Origin: Bermanella sp034111105
GTDB lineage: Bacteria > Pseudomonadota > Gammaproteobacteria > Pseudomonadales > Oceanobacteraceae
Length of the DNA: 21,734 bases
Assembly (NCBI GenBank): GCA_034111105.1
Contig: JAWUXY010000017.1
Location: forward strand, 1-21,734
Direction: 5' to 3'
The translations under genes and the position numbers were made by a program. Below, one piece after another: positions 1 to 7,523 of this stretch. The first letter of the stretch is position 1. Every line of letters starts with the position of its first letter. The notes under the pieces were generated by a model, which was given only the letters and a program-made list of their open reading frames with translations, had not been told where the DNA came from and searched no databases.

Positions 1-120
1 ATGGAAGACCTTGCTGAGCAAGGCGTAGACGATATTGTTGGTATTGAAGATATCGACGAAGCGAAGGCCGCCAAACTAATTATGACCGCGCGTAAGCCCT
101 GGTTTGAAGAAACCGAATAG
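1..120 (+). CDS. nusA: Transcription termination/antitermination factor NusA, 3' end (partial)
   Basis: The first 39 codons form an open frame that runs in from the window edge and ends at TAG 118-120. The acidic helix-hairpin-helix-like tail (GVDDIVGIEDIDEAKAAKLI, then ARKPWFEE) matches the C-terminal acidic repeat of NusA. NusA binds RNA polymerase and modulates pausing, termination and antitermination. The ATG at position 1 is almost certainly an internal methionine and not the start, because NusA is normally about 490-500 residues. Its position 29 bp before infB is the classic nusA-infB arrangement. Identification rests mainly on this short tail plus the synteny. Confidence 0.88.
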   Translation: MEDLAEQGVDDIVGIEDIDEAKAAKLIMTARKPWFEETE

Positions 121-149
121 GCAGCAGCAGGCGGGAGGAGAGTATTCGA

Positions 150-2534
150 ATGGCAGAAGTCACGGTAAAACAGTTAGCCGCAGCAGTAGGCTCACCAGTT
201 GAACGTTTAGTCGCTCAGATGAACGAAGCTGGTCTACCACACAAAAGTGGTGACGAAAAAGTAAACGATCAGCAAAAAGTTGTTTTGTTAACCTACTTGA
301 AAAAGAGTCATGGTGAGCAAGCGACTGAAGCAGATGGTCCTAAAAAGATCACGCTTAAACGTAAAACCACCACCACCCTGAATACGGGTGCGGGTAAAAA
401 AGCAGTTAATATCGAAGTGCGTAAGAAACGCACCATCGTTCAAGAAGATGAAGCGGCTAAGAAAGATGCTAAGCCTGCGCCTAAGCGCAAGCCAACCGAT
501 GCAAAAGGCGCTAAGCCAGCTGCACGTAAGCCATCTGATTCTCCTTCATCTGCACCAGCGGCTGCGGCCCCTAGTAATGATGATCGCGGAAGCAAGAAAA
601 AAGAATTCCGTAATAAAGATAAAGACAAAGATAAAGATAAGCGTTTTGGCGACAAGAACAAAGGCGGTAAAGGCCGTCGTCGTGAAGGCGGTATGGATGA
701 CAGTCGTCGTCGCGGTGCCCCTAAACGCCGTGGTCGTGAAGATAGCGAGCACGCGTTCAAGCAACCAACGGCACCAATCGTGCGTGAGGTTGAGCTAAAA
801 GGTGAATCGATCACGGTTGGCGAATTGGCACAAGGCATGGCTGTTAAAGCTGGCGAAGTGATCAAAGAGTTAATGAAGCTAGGTGTGATGGCGACCATCA
901 ACCAGATTCTTGATATCGATACAGCGATTCTTGTGATTGAAGAAATGGGTCACAAGTTTAAGCGAGTTAGCGATAACGCAGTTGAAGATGATTTCTTAGA
1001 AGAAATCAAATACGAAGGTCAGCAAGTATCACGTGCACCGGTTGTTACTGTAATGGGTCACGTTGACCATGGTAAAACATCCCTACTTGATTACATTCGC
1101 TCAACACGTGTAACCGTTGGCGAAGCGGGTGGTATTACTCAGCACATTGGTGCTTACCACGTAGAAACCGATAAAGGCATGGTGACCTTCTTAGATACAC
1201 CTGGACACGCAGCGTTTACATCTATGCGTGCTCGTGGTGCTCAATCTACGGATATCGTTATCCTTGTAGTTGCTGCCGATGATGGCGTGATGCCGCAAAC
1301 AGAAGAAGCCATTCAGCATGCTCGTGCAGCGGGTGTGCCGATTGTGGTTGCTGTTAACAAGATGGATAAAGAGTCTGCCGATATCGATCGTGTTAAAAAC
1401 GAATTGGTAGCGAAAGAAGTCGTACCTGAAGAGTGGGGCGGTGACGTACAGTTTGTACCTGTATCGGCTCATACTGGTGAAGGTATTGATGCATTACTTG
1501 ATGCGTTATTACTTCAAGCTGAGTTGCTAGAGCTAACAGCAGTTGCTGACGGTCCTGCAACAGGCGTAGTAGTTGAATCTCGTCTTGATAAAGGTCGCGG
1601 TCCTGTTGCTACATTGCTTATTCAGAACGGCATGCTGAAGAAAGGCGACATCGTTTTGGCTGGTACGTCTATCGGTCGTGTACGTGCGCTGCTTGATGAA
1701 AATGGTCAGCCGATTGATCACGCAGGTCCGTCTATTCCTGTTGAGATCCTTGGTTTGGATGCGCCTCCTGGTGCAGGCGATCATTTCTTAGTAGCAGAAA
1801 GCGAAAAACGTGCACGTGAAGTAGCGGCCATTCGTTCTTCGAAAGAGAAAGAGCAATTCCACGCGAAACAACAAGCGGCCAAGTTGGACGCATTGTTTAG
1901 CATGAGCGGTGAAGCGCAGGCGTCTAGCTTGAACTTGGTTATTAAGACCGATGTTCGTGGCTCGCTTGAAGCCTTAGTGGGCGCGCTTGATCAACTTTCT
2001 ACTGATGAAGTGAAAGTAACCATCGTATCAAGTGGTGTGGGTGGTATTACTGAAACCGATGCGAACTTAGCCTCTGCATCGAATGCGGTTCTGTTTGGCT
2101 TTAACGTACGTGCCGATGCGGCAGCAAAACGTGTGGTTGAAAACAGCGGCTTAGATATGCGTTATTACAGCATCATTTATGACCTAATTGATGATGTGAA
2201 ACAAGCCATGTCAGGCATGTTGGCCCCTGAGCTTCGTGAAGAAATCGTGGGTATCGCACAAGTACGTGATGTATTCCGTTCACCTAAATTTGGTGCGGTT
2301 GCAGGCTGTATGGTTATTGAAGGTACGGTTCACCGTAATAAGAAAATTCGTGTACTACGTGACAACGTGGTGGTCTACGAAGGTGAGCTTGAATCTCTAC
2401 GTCGTTTCAAAGATGACGTGCAAGAAGTTCGTACCGGTACTGAATGTGGTATCGCAGTTAAGAGCTACAATGACGTTAAAGAAGGCGATCAGATCGAAGT
2501 CTTTGATGTTAAAGAGTTTGCTCGTACTATCTAA
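150..2534 (+). CDS. infB: Translation initiation factor IF-2
   Basis: A 794-residue GTPase that delivers initiator tRNA to the 30S subunit and promotes subunit joining. An IF2 N-terminal domain (about residues 1-50) is followed by a long Lys/Arg-rich linker (about 55-215) containing a (Lys-Asp) run at 156-163, and then a second IF2_N-like segment. The G domain shows G1 GHVDHGKT at 303-310, DTPGH at 349-353 and NKMD at 403-406. The C-terminal beta-barrel and fMet-tRNA-binding domains follow, ending in a typical IF2 C-terminus. It is shorter than E. coli IF2-1 (890 aa), with the difference in the linker. The ATG is preceded by a strong Shine-Dalgarno GGGAGGAG (133-140, 9 nt spacing). It is probably co-transcribed with nusA upstream. 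Confidence 0.98.
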   Translation: MAEVTVKQLAAAVGSPVERLVAQMNEAGLPHKSGDEKVNDQQKVVLLTYLKKSHGEQATEADGPKKITLKRKTTTTLNTGAGKKAVNIEVRKKRTIVQEDEAAKKDAKPAPKRKPTDAKGAKPAARKPSDSPSSAPAAAAPSNDDRGSKKKEFRNKDKDKDKDKRFGDKNKGGKGRRREGGMDDSRRRGAPKRRGREDSEHAFKQPTAPIVREVELKGESITVGELAQGMAVKAGEVIKELMKLGVMATINQILDIDTAILVIEEMGHKFKRVSDNAVEDDFLEEIKYEGQQVSRAPVVTVMGHVDHGKTSLLDYIRSTRVTVGEAGGITQHIGAYHVETDKGMVTFLDTPGHAAFTSMRARGAQSTDIVILVVAADDGVMPQTEEAIQHARAAGVPIVVAVNKMDKESADIDRVKNELVAKEVVPEEWGGDVQFVPVSAHTGEGIDALLDALLLQAELLELTAVADGPATGVVVESRLDKGRGPVATLLIQNGMLKKGDIVLAGTSIGRVRALLDENGQPIDHAGPSIPVEILGLDAPPGAGDHFLVAESEKRAREVAAIRSSKEKEQFHAKQQAAKLDALFSMSGEAQASSLNLVIKTDVRGSLEALVGALDQLSTDEVKVTIVSSGVGGITETDANLASASNAVLFGFNVRADAAAKRVVENSGLDMRYYSIIYDLIDDVKQAMSGMLAPELREEIVGIAQVRDVFRSPKFGAVAGCMVIEGTVHRNKKIRVLRDNVVVYEGELESLRRFKDDVQEVRTGTECGIAVKSYNDVKEGDQIEVFDVKEFARTI
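615..638 (+). repeat. Hexanucleotide tandem repeat AAAGAY x4 inside infB
   Basis: Four head-to-tail copies of AAAGAT/AAAGAC, in codon register, encode alternating Lys-Asp at residues 156-163 of the flexible IF2 linker. The unit is a multiple of three, so copy-number change would lengthen or shorten the linker without a frameshift. Confidence 0.8.
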
Positions 2535-2552
2535 TACTGGCGACCCATTAAA

Positions 2553-2585
2553 CTTTCCTTCAGAGTTTTATTCTCTGAGGGAAAG
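2553..2585 (+). promoter_or_regulatory. Strong RNA hairpin in the infB-rbfA spacer (stem 1)
   Basis: The 13-nt arms 2553-2565 (CTTTCCTTCAGAG) and 2573-2585 (CTCTGAGGGAAAG) pair along their full length with a single T-G wobble around a 7-nt loop. No T-run follows, so this is not a canonical intrinsic terminator. It could be an RNase III or RNase E processing or stabilising element within the nusA-infB-rbfA transcript. The structure is seen in the sequence; the role is inferred. Confidence 0.6.
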
Positions 2586-2590
2586 ATCCA

Positions 2591-2620
2591 AATCCTCAGG
2601 AGGCATGCTTCTTGGGGATT
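2591..2620 (+). promoter_or_regulatory. Second RNA hairpin before rbfA, sequestering an AGGAGG
   Basis: Arms 2591-2602 (AATCCTCAGGAG) and 2609-2620 (TTCTTGGGGATT) can form 12 pairs, three of them G-U wobbles, around the loop GCATGC. The stem covers an AGGAGG motif at 2598-2603. A T-rich tract (GTTTGTTTTA) follows, so the element resembles a weak terminator or attenuator. It lies 23 nt upstream of the rbfA ATG. Only 5 nt separate it from stem 1. Confidence 0.5.
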
Positions 2621-2643
2621 GTTTGTTTTAAGAGAATTTTAAA

Positions 2644-3045
2644 ATGGCGAAAGATTACAGTCGTACTCAGCGCTTGGGTGAGCAAATCAAACGTGATCTT
2701 GCTCAGATGCTGCAATTCCAAGTGAAAGATCCTCGTTTAGGTCTTGTGACATTGAATGCAGTGAAAGTCGCTTCCGACTTAGGCTATGCGGATATTTACT
2801 TTACCGTCATGAAGCCCGGTATGGTTGATGCGGATGCAGATACCATCAAAGAAACTGAAAAAGTATTAAACGATATGTCCGGTTTCTTGCGTACAGAGCT
2901 GTCTCAAGTAATGAAGACTCGTGTTACGCCGTTACCACGTTTTCATTATGACGTGTCAGTTGGCCGAGGCCATAAACTGACTAACTTGATTAACCAAGCT
3001 ATGCGTGAAGACTCCAGTCGCAATACTGGCGACGATAACCAATAG
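2644..3045 (+). CDS. rbfA: 30S ribosome-binding factor RbfA
   Basis: A 133-residue cytoplasmic protein, the same length as E. coli RbfA. It binds the 5' region of 16S rRNA and helps late 30S maturation and cold adaptation. The N-terminus (SRTQRLGEQIKRDLAQML) and the segment DPRLGLVTLNAVKVASDLGYADIY are typical of the family's KH-like fold, and the conserved RVTPLPRFHYD stretch follows. The ATG at 2644 has only a weak purine-rich Shine-Dalgarno (AAGAGAA, about 2629-2635). That weakness, with the two upstream hairpins, suggests limited or regulated translation. It sits in its usual place between infB and truB. Confidence 0.96.
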   Translation: MAKDYSRTQRLGEQIKRDLAQMLQFQVKDPRLGLVTLNAVKVASDLGYADIYFTVMKPGMVDADADTIKETEKVLNDMSGFLRTELSQVMKTRVTPLPRFHYDVSVGRGHKLTNLINQAMREDSSRNTGDDNQ

Positions 3046-3077
3046 CTTCAGTTCAAATAAATGAGCGGAGAGACGTT

Positions 3078-4046
3078 TTGAACCGCAAAAGAAAAGGCCG
3101 CGATATTAGCGGCATTCTTGTCATCGATAAGCCCTCCGGCATGACCTCAAATGGCGTTTTACAAAAAGTGAAATGGCTATTTCAAGCTCAAAAAGCGGGT
3201 CACACAGGTGCTCTTGATCCAATCGCAACAGGTGTATTACCTATTTGCTTAGGTGAGGCCACTAAATTCAGCCAGCGCTTACTTGAAAGCAATAAGCGTT
3301 ATGTGACACGAGTGCAGCTCGGCGAGTCACGTGATACGGCTGATATAGAAGGCGACATTCTCGAAACCGCGAGTATCCCCAAGTTAACATCGGACTCAAT
3401 CGAGCAAGTGTTGTCTCAGTTTCGTGGTGAGATAACGCAAATCCCACCTATGTACAGTGCGCTTAAGCATGAAGGGCGTAAACTGTATGAGCTTGCCCGT
3501 GAAGGGATTGAATTCGATATTAAGAAAAAAGCACGACAGGTGTCGATTCTTGAACTTGAGTTGCTTGATTTCGGTGATGACTTCATTGAGCTAGACGTAA
3601 CCTGCACAAAAGGCACGTATATTCGTTCATTAGCTGAAGATATCGCCAAAGCGCTTGGCACATTGGGTCATGTGGCCGTGCTTCGACGCTTGGGTGCAGG
3701 GCCGTATAAGCCAGAAATGATGATTACTCTAGATGAGCTGATCGCCTTGAAACCAGAGGGCTGTGACGACTTTACCGCCCTAGAGGATCGGCTACTTCCG
3801 ACCTATACAGCGCTTGAAAGCGTGCCTATCATTCAGGTGACTTTAGAGCAGACTCGAGATTTACAATTTGGACGTGCAATTCATGCCTTAGACGCTGGTG
3901 ACAAGCCATTGCCTCAGGTACAATTGCGCCTTTGCCACGACCAGCAAGACTATCTTGTGGGCCTTGGTGAAATGGACGCCAACGGCTTAATTGCCCTAAA
4001 ACGTCTGGTGAAAGTGCCGCAGTTAACCGCTCTTTTTGAGCAGTAA
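3078..4046 (+). CDS. truB: tRNA pseudouridine(55) synthase TruB
   Basis: A 322-residue enzyme (E. coli 314) that converts U55 to pseudouridine in the T-loop of tRNAs. The N-terminal catalytic domain contains the family motif GHTGALDPIATGVLP (41-55), with catalytic Asp at residue 47. The downstream segments IPPMYSALKHEGRKLYELAREG and CTKGTYIRSLAEDI are also TruB signatures, and a PUA-like C-terminus follows. The start is TTG at 3078, supported by Shine-Dalgarno GGAGAG (3065-3070). The only nearby ATG, at 3061, runs straight into a stop. It lies 32 bp after rbfA and is probably co-transcribed with it. Confidence 0.96.
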   Translation: MNRKRKGRDISGILVIDKPSGMTSNGVLQKVKWLFQAQKAGHTGALDPIATGVLPICLGEATKFSQRLLESNKRYVTRVQLGESRDTADIEGDILETASIPKLTSDSIEQVLSQFRGEITQIPPMYSALKHEGRKLYELAREGIEFDIKKKARQVSILELELLDFGDDFIELDVTCTKGTYIRSLAEDIAKALGTLGHVAVLRRLGAGPYKPEMMITLDELIALKPEGCDDFTALEDRLLPTYTALESVPIIQVTLEQTRDLQFGRAIHALDAGDKPLPQVQLRLCHDQQDYLVGLGEMDANGLIALKRLVKVPQLTALFEQ

Positions 4047-4061
4047 TGTCGCTTTCAGGTG

Positions 4062-4092
4062 GATACCGCTGTTTATATGCACGGTGCTTATC
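4062..4092 (+). promoter_or_regulatory. Possible structured leader of rpsO
   Basis: In the 89-bp truB-rpsO spacer, ACCG (4065-4068) pairs with CGGT (4082-4085), extendable through GAT/ATC with a bulge. In E. coli S15 represses its own translation by binding an rpsO leader pseudoknot. This hairpin lies upstream of the Shine-Dalgarno TGAGGA (4123-4128), and its correspondence to that element is only a guess. Confidence 0.22.
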
Positions 4093-4135
4093 TTCCTTAA
4101 CCTAAATGAACGCATATACCTATGAGGAAAATATC

Positions 4136-4405
4136 ATGGCATTAGATGTACAAGCGAAAGCTGCCATCGTTAAAGAATACCAAACTGCTGAAGGCGATAC
4201 AGGTTCTCCTGAAGTTCAAGTAGCATTGTTGACTCACAACATCAACGGTCTACAAGATCACTTCAAAGTGAACAAGCAAGATCACCACTCACGTCGTGGC
4301 TTGATTCGCATGGTAAACCAACGTCGTAAGTTGTTGGATTACCTAAAAGGTAAAGATGTTGTTCGTTACGCTTCTCTAATTAAGCGTTTAGGCCTACGTC
4401 GCTAA
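4136..4405 (+). CDS. rpsO: 30S ribosomal protein S15
   Basis: The protein is 89 residues, the standard S15 length, starting MALDVQAKAAIVKEYQ and containing the family segments GDTGSPEVQVALLT, INGLQDHF, KQDHHSRRGLIRMVNQRRKLLDYL and the terminal IKRLGLRR. It binds the central domain of 16S rRNA and nucleates platform assembly. The ATG at 4136 is chosen over an in-frame ATG at 4106 because it has a good Shine-Dalgarno (TGAGGA, 7 nt spacing) and gives the conserved N-terminus. An intrinsic terminator follows immediately, then pnp, as in enterobacteria. Confidence 0.98.
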   Translation: MALDVQAKAAIVKEYQTAEGDTGSPEVQVALLTHNINGLQDHFKVNKQDHHSRRGLIRMVNQRRKLLDYLKGKDVVRYASLIKRLGLRR

Positions 4406-4412
4406 GACTGCT

Positions 4413-4434
4413 AAACCCCCTCACGGGGGTTTTT
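4413..4434 (+). terminator. Intrinsic terminator after rpsO
   Basis: The stem AAACCCCC / GGGGGTTT with loop TCAC is followed by a run of T, 8 nt past the rpsO stop. In E. coli, partial readthrough of the equivalent terminator feeds pnp expression, and the same is likely here. Confidence 0.88.
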
Positions 4435-4442
4435 GCTATATG

Positions 4443-4454
4443 TTGGTGTATAAT
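4443..4454 (+). promoter_or_regulatory. Candidate pnp promoter (-10 TATAAT)
   Basis: A perfect TATAAT lies at 4449-4454 just past the rpsO terminator, with TG-rich sequence in front that could partly substitute for a -35. No good -35 hexamer is visible, because the expected position falls in the terminator stem. E. coli has a pnp promoter at the same place, which is the main support. Confidence 0.4.
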
Positions 4455-4484
4455 CTTCGCACTTATCGTGTATGAAGTTGTCAC

Positions 4485-4593
4485 AAACACACTGTAAGTT
4501 AAAACAGTAATAAGAAATGGAATAACCTGACTTATCACACTCTGTGTTTCTACCCATTCGCCTTTTCGCTTGATCTCAAGTAGAGAAAGGGCC
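4485..4593 (+). promoter_or_regulatory. pnp leader with two stem-loops
   Basis: Stem-loop A pairs AAACACA (4485-4491) with TGTGTTT (4543-4549) and, further in, TAAGT (4495-4499) with ACTTA (4530-4534). Stem-loop B spans 4560-4593, with outer GCC..GGC-type pairing, an inner CTTGA/TCAAG helix and a tiny loop. In E. coli a long pnp leader stem is cut by RNase III, and PNPase then removes the product to destabilise its own mRNA. The position and shape here fit that arrangement, but RNase III cleavage is inferred. Confidence 0.45.
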
Positions 4594-4652
4594 AATGCTT
4601 GGAAGTACAGAAAATGAGAGCAGGTTTCCAGTTAAATCAAAAAAGGAAACAT

Positions 4653-6746
4653 ATGCTAGATCTTACTCCAGTAACAAAAACATTTACCTTCGGTAATCAA
4701 GAAGTCACATTAGAAACCAAACGTATTGCGCGCCAAGCAAGCGGAGCGGTTTTGGTCACCATTGGTGATATCCAAGTTCTTGCAGCGGTAACAGGCAAGA
4801 AAGAAATGAAGCCGGGTCAAGATTTCTTCCCGCTAACCGTTAACTATCAAGAAAAATACTACGCCGCGGGTAAAATCCCAGGTGGTTACATCAAGCGTGA
4901 AAATCGCCCAAGCGAAAAAGAAACGCTAACAAGTCGTTTAATTGACCGTCCAATTCGTCCACTTTTCCCTGCTGGTTACATGAACGAAGTACAAGTTGTG
5001 CTTCAAGTTATGTCTGCTGACACTGAAAACGATCCAGATATCGCTGCGATGATCGGTGCATCTGCTGCACTAGCTATTTCAGGTATTCCTTTCGACGGTC
5101 CTATTGGTGCTGCTCGTGTTGCTTACACTCGTGAGGGTGGTTATGTTTTAAACCCAACGTTTGAACAGCTTAAAACCTCTGAGCTAGACATGGTGGTTGC
5201 GGGAACAACTGACGCGGTATTAATGGTTGAGTCTGACGCACTAGAATTAAGCGAAGACGAAATGCTAGGCGGTGTTTTATTTGCACACGAAGGCTACCAG
5301 TGCGTCATCGCAGCGGTTAAAGAATTTGCAGCTGAAGATGCGACTGAGCGTTGGGAATGGACTGCACCAGCAACCAACACCGCGCTTTACGAAGAAATGA
5401 AAGCACTTGCGTTTGATGCCATGACAGCCGCTTACCAAACAAGCGACAAAATGGCGCGTTACACGCAAATCGATGCGATCAACGCTGATATCAAAGCAAA
5501 ATTATTGAAAGATGGCGAAGACGATAACTCTGAAGACATCTCTAAGCTGTTCAAAAAACTTCAAAAAGAAGTTGTACGTGAGCGCATCGTAAACCATGAG
5601 CCTCGTATTGACGGTCGTGACAACAAAACTGTACGTGACTTGAACATTCAAACCAATGTTCTTAAAGGTACACACGGTTCTGCATTGTTCACTCGTGGTG
5701 AAACTCAGTCTATCGGTACCGTAACATTGGGTTCTACCCGTGATGCGCAAACCGTTGAGTTCTTACACGAAGTCACCAAAGACAACTTCATGTTCCACTA
5801 CAACTTCCCTCCGTATTCTGTAGGTGAATGTGGTCGTATGGGCGCACCGGGTCGTCGTGAAGTGGGTCATGGTCGTTTAGCGCGTCGTGGTGTTCAAGCG
5901 ATGATGCCTAAACTAGAAGATTTCCCATACACAGTACGTGTTGTATCTGAAATCACAGAATCAAACGGTTCATCTTCAATGGCGTCTGTTTTTTCGGCGT
6001 CACTTTCATTGATGGATGCAGGCGTGCCAATTAAAGCCCCAGTTGCTGGTATTGCCATGGGTCTTGTGAAAGAAGGCGAGAAATTCGCGGTTCTTACAGA
6101 CATCTTGGGTGACGAAGATCACCTTGGCGACATGGACTTTAAAGTAGCGGGTTCTGAAGCGGGTATCACTGCACTGCAAATGGATATCAAAATCCAAGGC
6201 ATTACAGAAGAGATCATGGAGATTGCACTAGAGCAAGCCCTTGACGCTCGTATGACGATCTTGAAGCAAATGAACGAAGTAATGTCTAAGCATCGTGATG
6301 AAATGCCTGACAATGCTCCGACTTACCTAACGTTGAAAATTCCTTCAGACAAAATTGCTGAAGCGATTGGTAAAGGCGGCGCGACCATTCGTGGTATTTG
6401 TGACGAAACCGGCGCGGACGTTGATATTTCTGACGAAGGCCTAATCAGCATTTTCGCACTGACTAAAGTAGCGGCCGAAAAAGCCAAAGGTTTATTTGAG
6501 TCCGTGACCGCTGAAGCAGAAGTTGGCACCATCTACGAAGGTAAAGTGCAAAAAATCGTTGATTTTGGTGCATTTGTTAACATCCTGCCTGGTAAAGACG
6601 GCCTAGTGCATATCTCTCAGATTTCTGATGAGCGTGTAGATAACGTGGCTGATCACTTAACTGAAGGTCAGAAAATTAAAGTCAAAGTATTAGATGTTGA
6701 TAATAAAGGTCGTATTAAATTGACCCTTAAAGGCATTGAAGCTTAA
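4653..6746 (+). CDS. pnp: Polyribonucleotide nucleotidyltransferase (PNPase)
   Basis: A 697-residue 3'-5' phosphorolytic exoribonuclease involved in mRNA decay, and a degradosome partner in many proteobacteria. Two RNase PH domains (about 10-140 and 320-460) flank a helical linker. Conserved stretches include FFPLTVNYQEKYYAAGKIPGGY, ENRPSEKETL, RLIDRPIRPLFP and FMFHYNFPPYSVGECGRMG. A KH domain with the GKGG loop at 573-576 and a C-terminal S1 domain from about residue 622 (GTIYEGKVQKIVDFGAFVNI) follow. The ATG at 4653 is preferred over an upstream in-frame ATG at 4599 because AAAAAAGGAAAC precedes it and the N-terminus then matches the family. No truncation is seen. Confidence 0.98.
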   Translation: MLDLTPVTKTFTFGNQEVTLETKRIARQASGAVLVTIGDIQVLAAVTGKKEMKPGQDFFPLTVNYQEKYYAAGKIPGGYIKRENRPSEKETLTSRLIDRPIRPLFPAGYMNEVQVVLQVMSADTENDPDIAAMIGASAALAISGIPFDGPIGAARVAYTREGGYVLNPTFEQLKTSELDMVVAGTTDAVLMVESDALELSEDEMLGGVLFAHEGYQCVIAAVKEFAAEDATERWEWTAPATNTALYEEMKALAFDAMTAAYQTSDKMARYTQIDAINADIKAKLLKDGEDDNSEDISKLFKKLQKEVVRERIVNHEPRIDGRDNKTVRDLNIQTNVLKGTHGSALFTRGETQSIGTVTLGSTRDAQTVEFLHEVTKDNFMFHYNFPPYSVGECGRMGAPGRREVGHGRLARRGVQAMMPKLEDFPYTVRVVSEITESNGSSSMASVFSASLSLMDAGVPIKAPVAGIAMGLVKEGEKFAVLTDILGDEDHLGDMDFKVAGSEAGITALQMDIKIQGITEEIMEIALEQALDARMTILKQMNEVMSKHRDEMPDNAPTYLTLKIPSDKIAEAIGKGGATIRGICDETGADVDISDEGLISIFALTKVAAEKAKGLFESVTAEAEVGTIYEGKVQKIVDFGAFVNILPGKDGLVHISQISDERVDNVADHLTEGQKIKVKVLDVDNKGRIKLTLKGIEA

Positions 6747-6758
6747 TAGATATCGTTG

Positions 6759-6796
6759 AATCGAGTGATGCAGCATAAGCTGCCTCACTCACGATT
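6759..6796 (+). promoter_or_regulatory. Hairpin after pnp
   Basis: AATCG..AGTGA.GCAGC (6759-6774) pairs with GCTGC.TCACT..CGATT (6779-6796), with a 2-nt bulge, one mismatch and loop ATAA. No T-tract follows. It probably protects the pnp mRNA 3' end or acts with the next hairpin. Confidence 0.45.
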
Positions 6797-6821
6797 TGAA
6801 TAATATTTATATTAGAAAGAT

Positions 6822-6853
6822 AAGCCTACTTAATTTTAAGTGGGTTTATTTGT
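6822..6853 (+). terminator. Likely intrinsic terminator of the pnp transcript
   Basis: An 11-bp stem, AAGCCTACTTA (6822-6832) with TAAGTGGGTTT (6837-6847) including two G-U wobbles, has loop ATTT and is followed by TATTTGT. The interrupted T-tail makes it imperfect, but it is the best termination signal between pnp and the next gene. Confidence 0.55.
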
Positions 6854-6924
6854 ATAAAAACACTCACATTAAGCACTTATTATAAATGCGTGTTTAATTC
6901 GGCGAAGCCAAATAAGGAGTAGCC

Positions 6925-7410
6925 ATGACTATTGCAGATAACAAAGTAGTTACCTTAGAGTTTACTGTTAAAAATGCAGAAACCGGTGACTTGATAGAAT
7001 CGTCTAAAGATGGCGAACCATTAGTATATTTACATGGTTTTAATAATTTAGTTCCCGGCCTAGAAGCGGAACTAAATGGTAAAGTTGTTGGCGACAGCTA
7101 CGACGTAACGGTAACCCCAGAAGAAGGTTACGGCGTTCGTGATGAAAGCCTAGTACAACAAGTACCAATGGAAGCATTTCAAGGTATTGAAAACGTAGCA
7201 GTAGGTATGGCATTTACAGCTGACGGCGCTGAAGGCCCTGTTGTTGTTGAAGTCACTGCAGTTGAAGGTGATGTGGTAACCGTGGATGCAAATCATCCTC
7301 TTGCTGACATCAAACTTGCCTTCTCTGGTGAAGTAAAAGAAATTCGTGATGCAAGTTCAGAAGAACTTGAGCACGGCCATGTACATGGCGAAGGCGGTCA
7401 CCAGCACTAA
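6925..7410 (+). CDS. slyD: FKBP-type peptidyl-prolyl cis-trans isomerase, SlyD-like
   Basis: A 161-residue cytoplasmic prolyl isomerase/chaperone. The N-terminal FKBP half contains LEFTVKNAETGDLIESS and PLVYLHGFNNLVPGLEAEL. The insert-in-flap chaperone domain (about 70-125) follows, and then the SlyD signature NHPLADIKLAFSGEV. The C-terminus is His-rich (H150, H152, H154, H159, H161) but short and without cysteines, unlike the long metal-binding Cys/His tail of E. coli SlyD (196 aa). Ni or other metal handling is therefore possible but reduced. Shine-Dalgarno AAGGAG lies before ATG 6925. It appears to be a single-gene unit between two terminators; no clear sigma70 promoter was found in the 178-bp upstream spacer. 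Confidence 0.93.
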   Translation: MTIADNKVVTLEFTVKNAETGDLIESSKDGEPLVYLHGFNNLVPGLEAELNGKVVGDSYDVTVTPEEGYGVRDESLVQQVPMEAFQGIENVAVGMAFTADGAEGPVVVEVTAVEGDVVTVDANHPLADIKLAFSGEVKEIRDASSEELEHGHVHGEGGHQH

Positions 7411-7426
7411 TCGGCTGAACCGCTTT

Positions 7427-7466
7427 AAAAAATGGCAAAGTGAGCAATCACTTTGCCATTTTTTTT
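7427..7466 (+). terminator. Intrinsic terminator of slyD
   Basis: A perfect 17-bp inverted repeat (AAAAAATGGCAAAGTGA, 7427-7443, with its complement at 7448-7464) around the loop GCAA is followed by a run of T. It is the strongest terminator in the window, and its A/T flanks could also stop transcription from the other strand. Confidence 0.93.
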
Positions 7467-7523
7467 GCACCGAGTTTACACATAAAACTGGACTACACTT
7501 AACCAAGCTTTGGAGTAGTGGGT

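Noticed and set aside
388..901. Open frames on both strands overlapping the start of infB, including a basic 136-residue frame.
   Set aside because: They are by-products of the Lys/Arg/Ala-rich IF2 linker in other frames, lack ribosome-binding sites and resemble no family.
2605..2631. Mini-frame of eight codons (MLLGDCLF) in the infB-rbfA spacer, next to AGGAGG.
   Set aside because: The AGGAGG is only 1 nt from the ATG, too close for initiation, and it lies inside a stem; a leader peptide cannot be supported.
4599..4652. Upstream in-frame ATG that would extend PNPase by 18 residues.
   Set aside because: The extension is not family-like, and the downstream ATG 4653 has a good ribosome-binding site and the conserved N-terminus.
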